From: Candidatus Rifleibacteriota bacterium
GTDB taxonomy: Bacteria > Riflebacteria > Ozemobacteria > Ozemobacterales > Ozemobacteraceae
NCBI GenBank assembly: GCA_029565415.1
Contig: JAKQOH010000210.1
Span: 1-64,000 of the forward strand
DNA length: 64,000 nucleotides
Direction: 5' to 3'
Shown: positions 9,954 through 19,145 of the stretch, one piece after another
Layout: every line of letters begins with the position of its first letter
Numbering within the stretch: the first letter of the stretch is position 1
Made by a program: the position numbers and the translations under genes
Notes under the pieces: model-generated
Told to the model about the DNA's origin: nothing
Seen by the model: the letters and a program-made list of their open reading frames with translations, nothing else
Databases searched by the model: none

Positions 9954-10092
9954 GGCCTGCCTCCTGTCGGGAACCGGCATTTCTCGTTCGCTGCCCGCCG
10001 GGTGCAGGGCGGGCTATCCGGTTTCCCTTCCTTCTACTATTCCTTTCGTCATCCCCAGCGAGGAACTGCAACAAGATTAGAAGCCATTACCA

Positions 10093-10101
10093 TGGTAAAA
10101 T
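10093..10101 (+). promoter_or_regulatory. Extended -10 promoter candidate for the ankyrin gene
   Basis: TGGTAAAAT matches TGnTAnnnT and overlaps the palindrome TTACCATGGTAA (10087-10098), so a dimeric regulator bound there would block it. The predicted start near 10108 leaves a leader of ~180 nt. Confidence 0.35.
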
Positions 10102-10229
10102 AACCCATTTGCTCTCGTTTTCATGATTTTTCGCCGATCGATAGCCTCGGATGAAATATTTTCCCGTCGTTCCTATCGATATCCGCCCCAAAAGTCATCG
10201 CTTGATTCGAAGGGGCTCTGTCGGTATGG

Positions 10230-10261
10230 TGGACTGTCACCGATCCTGGGTGACCAGTCCA
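10230..10261 (+). repeat. Inverted repeat (hairpin) in the ankyrin-gene leader
   Basis: TGGACTGTCACC (10230-10241) pairs with GGTGACCAGTCCA (10249-10261) around a 7-nt loop, with one bulged base. It lies 25 nt before the start codon and could act as an attenuator or translational control hairpin; no U tract follows, so a full terminator is unlikely. Confidence 0.45.
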
Positions 10262-10286
10262 ACTCCGTTTGGCCGGGAGCCTCATC

Positions 10287-11180
10287 ATGGAAAGACGTCA
10301 GAAAGCGCTTCCTCTCCGTCCCCGCCGGGGTGCCACCTGCGTAACCCTGGCGTTCCGACTGTTTCTGGTCGTTCTTCTCCTGTCCGCCTGGGGTGTTGCC
10401 TGGGTTCCCGTCTGGTTTCCCGTCCACACCCATCTGCACCCCCTGCTTGCCGCGCGTCTGCTGATCAACAAGCGCGGGATCAACGACGTCGATGCGAAGC
10501 AGTACACCCCGCTTCAGACGGCCGCCGAGCAGGGCTGCCCCGCCTGCACGAGGCTGCTCCTGAGCGCCCGTCCCGATCTCGAGAAGCAGCTCCCGCCTTC
10601 GTCACACACCGGGTATCGCGCACTCCACCTCGCGGCCACCAGCGGCAACATCGAGGTGACCCAGCTTCTGGCCTCGGCCGGAGCGGATCTGAACGGCACG
10701 GATTCGACCGGCTGCACGCCGGTGTTCTGGGCCATCCGACGCGGACACGAGGGACTGGTGGCCCATCTCCTCGCGCTCGGTGCCGATCCGAACCACCGAA
10801 GCGGCTGGGGATGGCGGCCGCTTCATTGGGCCGCCCTGTTGGGAAAGGAGCTTGCCGTCCAGGAGCTGCTCGATGCCGGGGCTTCGATCAACGAACGCAT
10901 CTGTGCACAGTTCACGATCACCCGGTTCGAGAAACCCCGGGCCGACGGGGCAATCGGGCTTCTCGAGGTCCAAACCTGGCCCGACTCGCTCGGAACGACG
11001 ACGCCGATCTCCTGGACCACGCATCTGACCAATCCGTGCGGCCACCCCGACCCTCTCGCCAGATCGGTGAACGCCGAGGAAGATGACAAACCGCGGCTTT
11101 ACACCCCGTTGGGGTTGTCGCGGGTGTTCCGGTATGATGCCGTCACGGCGCTGCTTCAGGCCAAAGGCGGAACCGAGTAG
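10287..11180 (+). CDS. Membrane-anchored ankyrin-repeat protein
   Basis: A 297-residue protein starting at the ATG 10287 (GGGAG about 9 nt upstream). A basic N-terminus is followed by one membrane helix (about 18-42, CVTLAFRLFLVVLLLSAWGV). The rest carries about four ankyrin repeats: KQYTPLQTAAEQGCPACTRL, GYRALHLAATSGNIEVTQLL, GCTPVFWAIRRGHEGLVAHL and GWRPLHWAALLGKELAVQEL. The repeat region would face the periplasm or cytoplasm depending on orientation; positive residues before the helix favour a periplasmic repeat domain. Ankyrin repeats bind other proteins; the partner is unknown. Two further proteins in the window share the membrane-helix-plus-ankyrin plan (23027 and 56785). Confidence 0.85.
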   Translation: MERRQKALPLRPRRGATCVTLAFRLFLVVLLLSAWGVAWVPVWFPVHTHLHPLLAARLLINKRGINDVDAKQYTPLQTAAEQGCPACTRLLLSARPDLEKQLPPSSHTGYRALHLAATSGNIEVTQLLASAGADLNGTDSTGCTPVFWAIRRGHEGLVAHLLALGADPNHRSGWGWRPLHWAALLGKELAVQELLDAGASINERICAQFTITRFEKPRADGAIGLLEVQTWPDSLGTTTPISWTTHLTNPCGHPDPLARSVNAEEDDKPRLYTPLGLSRVFRYDAVTALLQAKGGTE

Positions 11181-11183
11181 CCC

Positions 11184-13661
11184 TCACCCCTCCGGGCAGA
11201 TCCGCACTTCTTTGCGCGCGGCCGCCTCGAGTTCGGCCGCCTTCGCCCGTGCCGCAGCGACCTGTTTCATCCCTTTCAGGTCGAGCTTTCCGGTGCCCAG
11301 CATCGGCAGGGCGTCCACACGATAATATTGTTCCCGCTTTGGAACAAACAAATTCGGCAGTCCCATCGTCTGCAGTTTCGCGAGGACGGGCAGCAACTCG
11401 CTCTCCGGCAGGGTGTGAAGCACCGCGAGCATTTCACCGCGCCGTCCGTCGGCAACCGAGGTGACGGCGAACATCCGGGTCTCGACGCCGGCCGCTTCGT
11501 GCAGCGCCTCTTCCACGCGGCCGTGCGGAATCATCTCGCCGCCGATCTTGGAAAACCGGCTGAGCCGGTCCGTGATGCGGATGAATCCGTCGTCGTCGAG
11601 AAACGCGATATCGCCTGTGGCATACCAGCCGTCCCTCATCACCGCAGCCGTTTCGGACGGTCGGTCCAGATACCCCGACATGACGTTCGCCCCCCGCACC
11701 AGCATCAGCCCGGGATGGCGGTTCGGAAGGGGCTGGCCGGTATCGGGGTCGACGATTCTGACCGCGATGCCGGGCAGGGCATGCCCGATGAATCCCGGGC
11801 GGTATCCTCTCTGCCGGATGGGGCCTGGTGCCGGCTCGGGAACACTCGTCGAAACGACCGGCGCGCACTCCGAGGTGCCGTATCCCTCGATCGGCCAGAT
11901 GCCGAACCGTTCGCCGAACGCCCGCGCAAGCCGATCCGGCAGTTTTTCGGCTCCGGTCAGCACCAGTCGGAGGCTTCGGAACTTCTCCGGGGAAACCTTC
12001 TTCAGATACAGTTGCAGAAAGGTCGGCGTGGAGATCAGCAGGGTGATGCGGTATTTCTCGATGGCGTCCCCGATCGGCCCGGCTTCGAGGGGGGTCGGAT
12101 GAAAAACGATCGCGATTCCCTGCAGCAAAGAGTACCAGAGGAACATATAGCCAAACGAATGGAACAACGGGAGGATACCGATGAGGGAGTCCGCATCAGA
12201 GGTTTTCAGATACAGGCTCGTTCCAAGACAGTCGGCGACGATATTCCGGTGCGTCAGCGGAACGCCTTTCGGCTCGCCCGTGCTGCCGCTGGTGAAGATC
12301 GTCGTCACCACGTCGCCGGCAGTGATCCGTCGTTCGGCGCCGCACCATGTCTCCAGCCAGGCAAGGGGCGCCGAGAGTGCGACCAGGGCGGCCATCAGAC
12401 GAAAGAACAGATCGAGACGGGCATGTTCCCCGTCCACCTCGATGACTGTTATATCATGAGGTATATTAAATCCGATTTTCGTCGCGAACCGTCGAGAGGT
12501 CAGCATCGTCCGGACCCCGGCCTGGCGGAGAGCCGAAACCATGTTCGCGGCACCGGCCGTGTAGTTGAGATTCACGCTTCCCCGGCCCGAGAGGGCAAGG
12601 CAGATGTTCGCCATCGCCGCAGGAACGCCGGGCGGCAGCAGGATCGCGACGTTTTCCTGGCCGGCCCAGAACGGGTGCCAGGCATGAGCCCAGGCCACGG
12701 CGCCGGCCATCAGCCCCCAGCGGGAAACCCGCTCATGCTGCGGGTCGGCAACGATCCGCTGCCAGAACGAGGAGCGCATGCGCCTGACCAGGAACGCGGT
12801 CAGGGGCGGCTGTTCCTTCATAGCCTCGGACCAGAGGTCACATCCCAACTCCTGAATGACACTCCGGATGTTCACCAGCGGGGTGTCGGCGGGAAGCGGC
12901 TTTCCGATCCACGCCCAGACGGCGGACCGGAGCGGCGGGAACCGGACCGAGGCCTCGGTACCGGTGACGATCATCGGCGAAGCCCACCGGGATTCCACAC
13001 AGACCGGGATCACCCGAACCGGGCGTCCGTGAAGCAGGCGTTTGAACCCGCGCCGGAAGGGCAGAAGCATGCCGGTCCGCGTCATGTCCCCTTCGGCGAA
13101 CAGGCAGACCAGCCGCCCGCGCGCAGCAGTCGTGGCGGCGCGGCGCACCGAGCGCAGCAGCCCGAATCGCCCATGGTCTGTATCGATCGGCAGGGCACCG
13201 AGCAGGCGCAGCAGCCAGCCCAGGATCGGCCGCTTCATCTCGTCACGTGAAACGATGAACTGCAGCGGCCGCTCCAGGAGTGCCATCAGCAGCAGGGAAT
13301 CGACCGGCGTCGTCCGGTTGCAGACGAGGATCGCCCCACCAGCGGCGGGAATATGCTCCAGGCCGCGTTTCCGGACATCCCACAGCAGGGGAACGAGCCA
13401 TCGGGCCAGCCAGCGCAGACCGGCCGCCACGGCCCGGCGTATCCGTCTTCTTTCGCGAAGATGCAGCCAGGAGAGTGCAGCCAGCAGCGTCAGCGCCGCA
13501 AAAAAGCCCGAAATCCCGTATGCCAGCTCGAGCCCGGCCGCGAACACAGCCGCCAGACCGAGCATCAGGAGCGTCTGGTGCGGACTTCCCGTTCCGGAAG
13601 CGAAATCCCTGTTTTTCACGCGAGGGATCAACCTCTTCACGCGTTGCAGCCCTTCCCTCAC
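11184..13661 (-). CDS. Bifunctional acyltransferase / acyl-[ACP] (acyl-CoA) synthetase, Aas-like
   Basis: An 825-residue fusion. After two hydrophobic helices (about 31-66) comes a PlsC-type acyltransferase domain (about 85-260). An AMP-forming acyl ligase domain (about 320-810) follows, with the P-loop-like TIFTSGSTGEPKGVPLTH near 454-470, YGTSECAP, GWYATGDIAFLDDDGFIRI and GTGKLDLKGMK. E. coli Aas uses this pair to reload lysophospholipid with fatty acid in the inner membrane. Oddly, the acyltransferase motif I reads CNRTTPVDS: the catalytic His of the HX4D motif is Arg116 (Asp121 kept), while FAEGD (188-192) resembles motif III. The transferase half may be inactive or altered. The MFS half found in some LplT-Aas fusions is absent. 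Its ATG overlaps the symporter stop (ATGA). Confidence 0.85.
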   Translation of the reverse strand: MREGLQRVKRLIPRVKNRDFASGTGSPHQTLLMLGLAAVFAAGLELAYGISGFFAALTLLAALSWLHLRERRRIRRAVAAGLRWLARWLVPLLWDVRKRGLEHIPAAGGAILVCNRTTPVDSLLLMALLERPLQFIVSRDEMKRPILGWLLRLLGALPIDTDHGRFGLLRSVRRAATTAARGRLVCLFAEGDMTRTGMLLPFRRGFKRLLHGRPVRVIPVCVESRWASPMIVTGTEASVRFPPLRSAVWAWIGKPLPADTPLVNIRSVIQELGCDLWSEAMKEQPPLTAFLVRRMRSSFWQRIVADPQHERVSRWGLMAGAVAWAHAWHPFWAGQENVAILLPPGVPAAMANICLALSGRGSVNLNYTAGAANMVSALRQAGVRTMLTSRRFATKIGFNIPHDITVIEVDGEHARLDLFFRLMAALVALSAPLAWLETWCGAERRITAGDVVTTIFTSGSTGEPKGVPLTHRNIVADCLGTSLYLKTSDADSLIGILPLFHSFGYMFLWYSLLQGIAIVFHPTPLEAGPIGDAIEKYRITLLISTPTFLQLYLKKVSPEKFRSLRLVLTGAEKLPDRLARAFGERFGIWPIEGYGTSECAPVVSTSVPEPAPGPIRQRGYRPGFIGHALPGIAVRIVDPDTGQPLPNRHPGLMLVRGANVMSGYLDRPSETAAVMRDGWYATGDIAFLDDDGFIRITDRLSRFSKIGGEMIPHGRVEEALHEAAGVETRMFAVTSVADGRRGEMLAVLHTLPESELLPVLAKLQTMGLPNLFVPKREQYYRVDALPMLGTGKLDLKGMKQVAAARAKAAELEAAARKEVRICPEG

Positions 13662-15022
13662 TCGAGTGCGGTCTGCGGGGGTGGTCCATGCCGGGCCTTG
13701 TCGAACTCGCCTTCCCAGATCGCGACGACGACTGTTGCCAGGCAGTTGCCGATCACGTTGACCGAAGTGCGGGCCATATCCATCAGCTCGTCGATGCCCA
13801 GAATGATGAAAATCGGCTCGATCGGCAGGTTGAACGAGGCTGCCGTGCCGAGCAGGATCACCAGCGACGCGCGCGGCACCCCGGCCACCCCTTTGCTGGT
13901 GAGCATCAGGGTGAAAACCATGGCCAACTGCTGGCCAAGACTCATCTGGATGCCCGCCACCTGGGCGACGAACATCGCCGCCATCGAAAGATACAGCGTC
14001 GTGCCGTCGAGGTTGAAGCTGTATCCGGTCGGCATGACGAACGCGACGATCGAGCGCGGCACGCCGAACTTCTCCATCGCCTCCATCGCCCGGGGAAGCG
14101 CGGCCTCCGAGCTGGTGGTGGCAAACGCGATCGAAACCGGCTCGGCGATGGCCTCGGCGAATTTGCGCACCGGCACGCCGGCCAGCACGGCGATCGGCAG
14201 CAACACCATCAGGATGAACACGATCAGCGCCACATACAGCGTGGCAAGGAGCTGGAACAGATTCACCAGGATGCCGAGTCCCATGTGGCCGACGGTGTAG
14301 GCAATCGCCGCACCGACGCCGATCGGGGCGTAGTACATGATGATGCCGGTGAATTTGAACATCGTCTCGGCCAGCCCTTCGATCACCTCGAGCAGCGGCC
14401 GGCGCTTCGCCTCGGGCAACATCGCCAGAGCGAACCCGAACAGGACGCTGAACACCACGATCTGAAGGACTTCGCCTTCGGCCGCCGATTTGAAGATATT
14501 CTCGGGAAACACGTGCAGCAGCACTTCCGAGAAGGTCTGCTTGACGACCTTCAGCTCCTCGCCGGGCGGCGCAGGCGGCATCTGCACGCCCGTCCCTGCC
14601 TGCGAGATGTTGATCGCAGCGAGACCGATGAACAATGCGAGCGTCGTCACCACCTCGAAGTAGATGAGCGCCTTCACCCCCATCCGGCCGACCTGCCGGA
14701 TATCCGCATGGCCGGCGATACCGACGACGAGGGTGCTGAACAGCAGCGGCGCGATGATCGTCTTGATCAGCTTGAGGAAAATCTTGCTCAGAACCCTCGC
14801 GTGAACCGCGATTTCAGGAACGTCGTGGCCGATTTCGGCACCGACGAGCATGCTCAGCAGGATCCAGGCGGTCAGGGACCGCCGGCCGATGGCCCACAAC
14901 ACGAGACCGGCCAGAGCGACCCATCGAGCCACGAGGCCGACGGTGGGCGGCAAGCCAACCGCCCAGGCAAGGCTTGCAGCAGCGCCCGCAAAGAGTGTGA
15001 CAAGAATGCCCGTTCGCTTCAT
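13658..15022 (-). CDS. Dicarboxylate/amino acid:cation symporter (DAACS/SLC1 family)
   Basis: 454 residues with the start at 15022, chosen because GGAGG lies upstream and the protein then opens MKRTGILVTLFAGAAAS; the frame is open further upstream but that part is Arg/Trp-rich and unlike the family. Family marks are present: AFATTSSEAALPRAMEAMEK (serine-rich hairpin motif), PTGYSFNLDGTTLYLSMAA (the NMDGT-type cation site as NLDGT), MLTSKGVAGVPRASLVIL and IDELMDMARTSVNVIGNCLA. These proteins import glutamate, aspartate or C4-dicarboxylates with Na+ or H+. An extended N-terminal section with two or three extra hydrophobic segments precedes the usual first helix. The stop overlaps the next gene's start (ATGA), coupling it to the Aas-like gene. 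Confidence 0.93.
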   Translation of the reverse strand: MKRTGILVTLFAGAAASLAWAVGLPPTVGLVARWVALAGLVLWAIGRRSLTAWILLSMLVGAEIGHDVPEIAVHARVLSKIFLKLIKTIIAPLLFSTLVVGIAGHADIRQVGRMGVKALIYFEVVTTLALFIGLAAINISQAGTGVQMPPAPPGEELKVVKQTFSEVLLHVFPENIFKSAAEGEVLQIVVFSVLFGFALAMLPEAKRRPLLEVIEGLAETMFKFTGIIMYYAPIGVGAAIAYTVGHMGLGILVNLFQLLATLYVALIVFILMVLLPIAVLAGVPVRKFAEAIAEPVSIAFATTSSEAALPRAMEAMEKFGVPRSIVAFVMPTGYSFNLDGTTLYLSMAAMFVAQVAGIQMSLGQQLAMVFTLMLTSKGVAGVPRASLVILLGTAASFNLPIEPIFIILGIDELMDMARTSVNVIGNCLATVVVAIWEGEFDKARHGPPPQTALE

Positions 15023-15198
15023 AGGAGATCCTCCGGTTTCATGGACCGGTACCATCCAGGGGCTTCCGCCTGACGCCGGTCGCCGCGCAGTGTACCACGC
15101 CCTCCCGGATACCGGCAATCTCCATGGACGGAACCCCGCTTTTTCCCTATACTTAGAAGATATCTTTCGCATTGCGCCTCTCCAGGAGGGGAATATCC

Positions 15199-17436
15199 AT
15201 GACCAGGCAACGAACCACCATCGCGACGCTGATCCTGACCGTCGGCATTCTCGCCGGGTCTCTGTCTGCCGCCACGCCGTCCGCACGGGCCCTCACGGAC
15301 CGGTATCTGTCGGCATACCGGGCGTATCAGACCGCGATCGAAACGAAAGCCCCTCTCGACAAGACCCGCGCATGCCTCGACGAGTATCTCGCCGCCAAAG
15401 CCGCGTATGATAAGGCTGTCCGCCCCGGCACAGCCGCCCAGGCCGCTCTCGGGGCTGATTCCGCGACCATCACCGAGACATCCGCGGCAGGGAACGCGGC
15501 AGCCGGCTTTTCCGCCGGGAACGCGCCCTATACCGAGCCCCCGGAAGCCTCATGCCCGGCGGAGCTGAAGGATACCCTCCTCCAGCTCTGGCAGCAGAAG
15601 TCCACGGAGAAAGCGAGCCAGTACATCACCGAGCTGACAGAGTACATCGCGAAACATCCCGGCACCTCCTCGGCCGCCTACGCGAAATACGAGCTGGCGA
15701 AAGCCCATGAATCGATCACGCACGACACCCCGAAGGCGATCGCGTTGTACACCGAGCTCGCCGCCGATCCGGACTCCACGATCCTGGCCACCCTCGCCAA
15801 ACGGCGCCTGACCTATATTCAGGCACAGGCAGACCAGCCGAAGTGGAAGCAGTATCTTTCCGCCAAGTTCAAGAAGATGGAAGACACCTACACGTCGTTC
15901 GTCCGCACCTCCTGGCTGGCGTTTCCGGTGAAGATCACCCGCTTCTTCGATTACCTGGGCAAGTTCGGCTCGTTCAAGAAAGCCCAGTCGAACGAAAGCG
16001 ACTTCCAGTTGAAGTTCGAGGAACTCGCGGCCCCGTTCGTCGGCACCGTCGACCAGGTGTTCGAGCAGCTCGGCGCCGCCGGCGCGGAGCACGACGAGGA
16101 CGGCCTCGTCAGGCTCCTCAACCGGAATACCGAGTCCTGGTTTGCCCGCTGGAAGCTGCTGAGCGAAGCGCGCGAGTCGATCGACGTCCAGTATTTCATC
16201 GTCGACACCGACGTGTTCGGCATGGCCCTGCTGGGCCTGCTGCACCAGAAGGCGAAAGAGGGCGTGAAGATCCGCTTCATGACCGATTCCCGTGGCAGCA
16301 ACAAGATCAGCCACTGGTTCCTCGGGAAGGATTATCTCGAGGAGCTCGCCGGGTTCCCGAATGTCGAGATCAAGATCTTCAACCGCATCCGGCAGAACCT
16401 CGTCACGCTGGTTACCGACATCCGGCGCGTCATGGCCAGCAACCACGACAAGATCGTGGTCGTGGACGGCCGGTACGCGATCGTCGGCGGCCGCAACATC
16501 GCCAACGAGTATCTCGCCGACTCCGAGGACGACCGGACGGCGTGGCGGGACTGCGATATCGTCATCGACAGCCCCGAGGTCGCCACCGAGCTCGCCGCCG
16601 CCTTCGCCGCGGAGTTCACCAACATGGAGGCGAAGCTCGTCCGCAAGGATCTGATCAATCTCTCGAAGAAGAACGATGAACTCGAAGCAGCCTACAAGGC
16701 CATGCAGACCTACCTCGCCACGGGCCGGCTGTATGCCCCGGGCAAATCCTCCAGCGCCCTCAAAAAGTTCAACGGGGAGCTGGCGAAATACCCCGCCCTG
16801 AAAGCCTACGCCAGCTTCGACACGTTCGAACACGCGCACCGCTGCCCGATCCGGATCATCGACAAATCCTCCCTGGTCGGCGTTCAGAACGACGTCACGA
16901 GCGCGATCGTGCGGCTCATCGACGCTTCCAGGTCTGAGGTCATCCTGCAGAACCCCTACGTCGTCCTGACCCCCCGGGCCGAAGCTGCGCTGAAACGTGC
17001 CACGAAGCGGGGAGTCCGTATCCTGTTCCACACCAACAGCCCCCAGACGTCGGACAGCTTCCCCACCGAAGCCGTGATGATGGCCGAGTGGCGCCAGCTG
17101 CTCACGGACATGCCCACCTGCCGCATCTTCGCCCAGATGGGCACCGGCCAGCTCCATGCCAAGACGTTCGTGTTCGACGGAAAGGTCGGGGTCGTCGGAA
17201 CCTATAACCTCGACTATGTCAGCGAGCAGATCAACTCGGAAGTGATCGCCGCCATCGATTCGGATGCCTTCTCCACCGAGCTTCGGTCCGGCATCATGGC
17301 CGACCTCGCCAGCACCCGCGAGTATCGGCTGGCCACCGCCGATGCCGCCGAGTTCGGGCCGGAAAACGTGCAGGGCAAGAAGATGTGGCTGATCCGGACG
17401 CTTTCCAAGATCAAATGGCTGAGGCCCCTGTTCTGA
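15199..17436 (+). CDS. Exported phospholipase D-superfamily protein with helical N-terminal domain
   Basis: A 745-residue protein; AGGAGGGG 8 nt before the ATG at 15199 fixes the start, and an earlier in-frame TTG has no such site. Residues 1-33 are a signal peptide (IATLILTVGILAGSLSAATP). Residues ~100-210 read as short helical repeats (SKYELAK-like, TPR-type). Two PLD motifs follow: SNHDKIVVVDGRYAIVGGRN (His416, Lys418, Asp423) and GQLHAKTFVFDGKVGVVGTY (His653, Lys655, Asp660), each with the GG/GT-N segment downstream. Two intact HKD motifs imply an active phosphodiesterase or cardiolipin-synthase-like transphosphatidylase in the periplasm. A second, diverged PLD protein follows immediately, so they may act together on envelope phospholipid. 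Confidence 0.85.
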   Translation: MTRQRTTIATLILTVGILAGSLSAATPSARALTDRYLSAYRAYQTAIETKAPLDKTRACLDEYLAAKAAYDKAVRPGTAAQAALGADSATITETSAAGNAAAGFSAGNAPYTEPPEASCPAELKDTLLQLWQQKSTEKASQYITELTEYIAKHPGTSSAAYAKYELAKAHESITHDTPKAIALYTELAADPDSTILATLAKRRLTYIQAQADQPKWKQYLSAKFKKMEDTYTSFVRTSWLAFPVKITRFFDYLGKFGSFKKAQSNESDFQLKFEELAAPFVGTVDQVFEQLGAAGAEHDEDGLVRLLNRNTESWFARWKLLSEARESIDVQYFIVDTDVFGMALLGLLHQKAKEGVKIRFMTDSRGSNKISHWFLGKDYLEELAGFPNVEIKIFNRIRQNLVTLVTDIRRVMASNHDKIVVVDGRYAIVGGRNIANEYLADSEDDRTAWRDCDIVIDSPEVATELAAAFAAEFTNMEAKLVRKDLINLSKKNDELEAAYKAMQTYLATGRLYAPGKSSSALKKFNGELAKYPALKAYASFDTFEHAHRCPIRIIDKSSLVGVQNDVTSAIVRLIDASRSEVILQNPYVVLTPRAEAALKRATKRGVRILFHTNSPQTSDSFPTEAVMMAEWRQLLTDMPTCRIFAQMGTGQLHAKTFVFDGKVGVVGTYNLDYVSEQINSEVIAAIDSDAFSTELRSGIMADLASTREYRLATADAAEFGPENVQGKKMWLIRTLSKIKWLRPLF

Positions 17437-17456
17437 GGATCGGTTCGCCGAAAGTG

Positions 17457-17465
17457 TGATAGACT
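17457..17465 (+). promoter_or_regulatory. Extended -10 promoter candidate for the second PLD gene
   Basis: TGATAGACT fits TGnTAnnnT. The predicted start (about 17471) falls at the base of a perfect hairpin, GTGGGC-AACCG-GCCCAC (17470-17486), leaving the GGGAGAGCAGGA ribosome site just after it; the mRNA would begin with this stem. Confidence 0.35.
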
Positions 17466-17499
17466 CTCGGTGGGCAACCGGCCCACGGGAGAGCAGGAT

Positions 17500-19116
17500 A
17501 TGACGACGAACCGCAGGCGTTCCCTGATCGGCATCGGCATCGCCGCCATGCTCGGCATCGGTGCTTCCGCTGCCGTGGCGGATCCGATCGAGGTGTATTT
17601 CGGCCCCGGCGGAGGATTCGCCGCGACGAATCGGGAACGCGCGATCACGCGGCCCGACGGCACGCTCGCCTCGGCCACGCTTTCCCAGGCGCTGATCGAG
17701 CAGATGGATGCCGCCAGCCCCGGGAGCCTGATGAAAATCTGCTCCTACTCGATGAGCGAGATGCCGGCCCTCGACGCGCTGATCCGCGCCGCCGACCGCG
17801 GCGTGGAGGTGCGTCTGCTGCTCGATGCCGCCGCCGAATGGACGGCCGACAGCCGCGAGAAGATCATCCGCCGGCTCCGTGGGGCACGGGATGCCGCACG
17901 CAAGGAGAACCGGCCCTTCAATGTCCAGGTCCGGTTCGTCACGGTTCAGACGATGCGCGACCGCAACCGCACCAAAACGCTCCGGGACGGCCGCACGATC
18001 GTCGGCACGATGCACGAGAAGTTCGGCCTGTTCTACCCGCCCGGATCGCCCGTCCCCCTCGACGGATTCTGTGGCAGTGCAAATATATCGCCAACTTCAG
18101 ATCAGATCTACGCCGAGAACCGGGTCTTCTTCAAGAACCGGCCCGTCGTGCTCCGGCAGTTGCAGGAAGAGTTCGCCCGCCTCTGGAACGAGTACGGCGT
18201 GACCGTGTTCGGCCCCTCCTCGTCGGAATCCTTCATCCCCGTCGATGCCCCGGCCGGTGACGTGGCGATCCTCTTCAATGCCGAACCCGTCGACGAGACG
18301 GCCCTGACCCGGATCGACGAGGCGCTGCTGCGCATGATCCGGAGCGTCACGCCGACCGCTTCCGGCAGCCTCGATCTGGTCATGTTCAGCCTGACCGACC
18401 GGGAACTGGCCACCGCGATTCTCGACCAGGCGGCACGCTGTCCCGCCGCGAAGTTCCGCCTGCTGCTCGACATGGGCCAGATCGACGATTCGAATCCCGA
18501 ATCCAGCATCATGGCCCCAGGCCTCGAACGCGAGATCGCCTCGCGCGGTCTGAAGAACGTCGAGATCCGGTACAAGTGGCGCAGCAACGCCGTCGGCTTC
18601 GACCCCGAGAAGCAGGAGATCGGTCTCGTCAGCTTCCGCAACCTGTTCCTGCACCACAAGGTGCTCGTCGTCGACAAGAGCCGCATGGCGATGGGCAGCT
18701 ACAACTGGTCGGGCGCCGGCGAGGACATGAACTTCGAGGACGTGATGCTGTTCGACGGACGGTATCCCGACCATCAGCCGGTCATCGACCGGTTCCTGGC
18801 CGAAGTGGACACGGTCTGGAACTCCCGCCGGCCCGCAGCCCCGCCCGACGCCCCCCTCAAAAATGTCCCCCAGACCGTGACGGGCCCGGAAGGCCGCGAG
18901 CTGCTCGCGAAGACGATCCGGCTGCTGCGTGACCCGATCCATCTCGCGATCGTCCAGCGGCTCGACCGCGGCGCGTTCGCCACCTTCGACCAGCTGCGCG
19001 AGGTTTCCGGCGCCCCGGCCGCCGATCTCGAACGCCGCCTTCGCGACCTGACGGCCGGCGGCCTGGTCTGCCGGCACGTGAAGGATGGCGTGGAAGGCTA
19101 TTCACAGGCCGACTGA
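17500..19116 (+). CDS. Exported PLD-superfamily protein with C-terminal winged-helix-like domain
   Basis: A 538-residue protein from the ATG at 17500 (GGAGAGCAGGA just upstream). A signal peptide (RSLIGIGIAAMLGIGASAAVADP) is followed by two PLD motifs. The first, TMHEKFGLFYPPGSPVPLDGF (His172, Lys174, Asp188), has a longer insert than the usual HxK(x)4D. The second is canonical: HHKVLVVDKSRMAMGSYNWS (His385, Lys387, Asp392). The last ~70 residues (PIHLAIVQRLDRGAFATFDQ, then LREVSGAPAADLERRLRDLTAGGLVCRHV) look like an ArsR/MarR-type winged helix, surprising in a protein with an export signal. It could be a protein-protein module here. It lies 63 bp after the first PLD gene and 29 bp before the flavoprotein gene. 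Confidence 0.8.
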   Translation: MTTNRRRSLIGIGIAAMLGIGASAAVADPIEVYFGPGGGFAATNRERAITRPDGTLASATLSQALIEQMDAASPGSLMKICSYSMSEMPALDALIRAADRGVEVRLLLDAAAEWTADSREKIIRRLRGARDAARKENRPFNVQVRFVTVQTMRDRNRTKTLRDGRTIVGTMHEKFGLFYPPGSPVPLDGFCGSANISPTSDQIYAENRVFFKNRPVVLRQLQEEFARLWNEYGVTVFGPSSSESFIPVDAPAGDVAILFNAEPVDETALTRIDEALLRMIRSVTPTASGSLDLVMFSLTDRELATAILDQAARCPAAKFRLLLDMGQIDDSNPESSIMAPGLEREIASRGLKNVEIRYKWRSNAVGFDPEKQEIGLVSFRNLFLHHKVLVVDKSRMAMGSYNWSGAGEDMNFEDVMLFDGRYPDHQPVIDRFLAEVDTVWNSRRPAAPPDAPLKNVPQTVTGPEGRELLAKTIRLLRDPIHLAIVQRLDRGAFATFDQLREVSGAPAADLERRLRDLTAGGLVCRHVKDGVEGYSQAD

Positions 19117-19145
19117 GAACGGCTGAATATATGGGAGGAAACACC

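Larger units (their letters stand above)
9954..10286. other. 333-bp divergent intergenic region with palindrome, promoter candidate and hairpin
   Basis: Between the minus-strand gene starting at 9953 and the ankyrin gene starting at 10287. It holds a perfect 12-bp palindrome, TTACCATGGTAA (10087-10098), overlapping an extended -10 (10093-10101), a long probable leader, and an imperfect hairpin at 10230-10261. I see no further reading frame I would call a gene. Confidence 0.5.

Noticed and set aside
11328..13250. 640-codon + strand frame opposite the Aas-like gene
   Set aside because: The opposite strand has full acyl-ligase motifs; this frame is low-complexity Arg/Gln/His and has no ribosome site.
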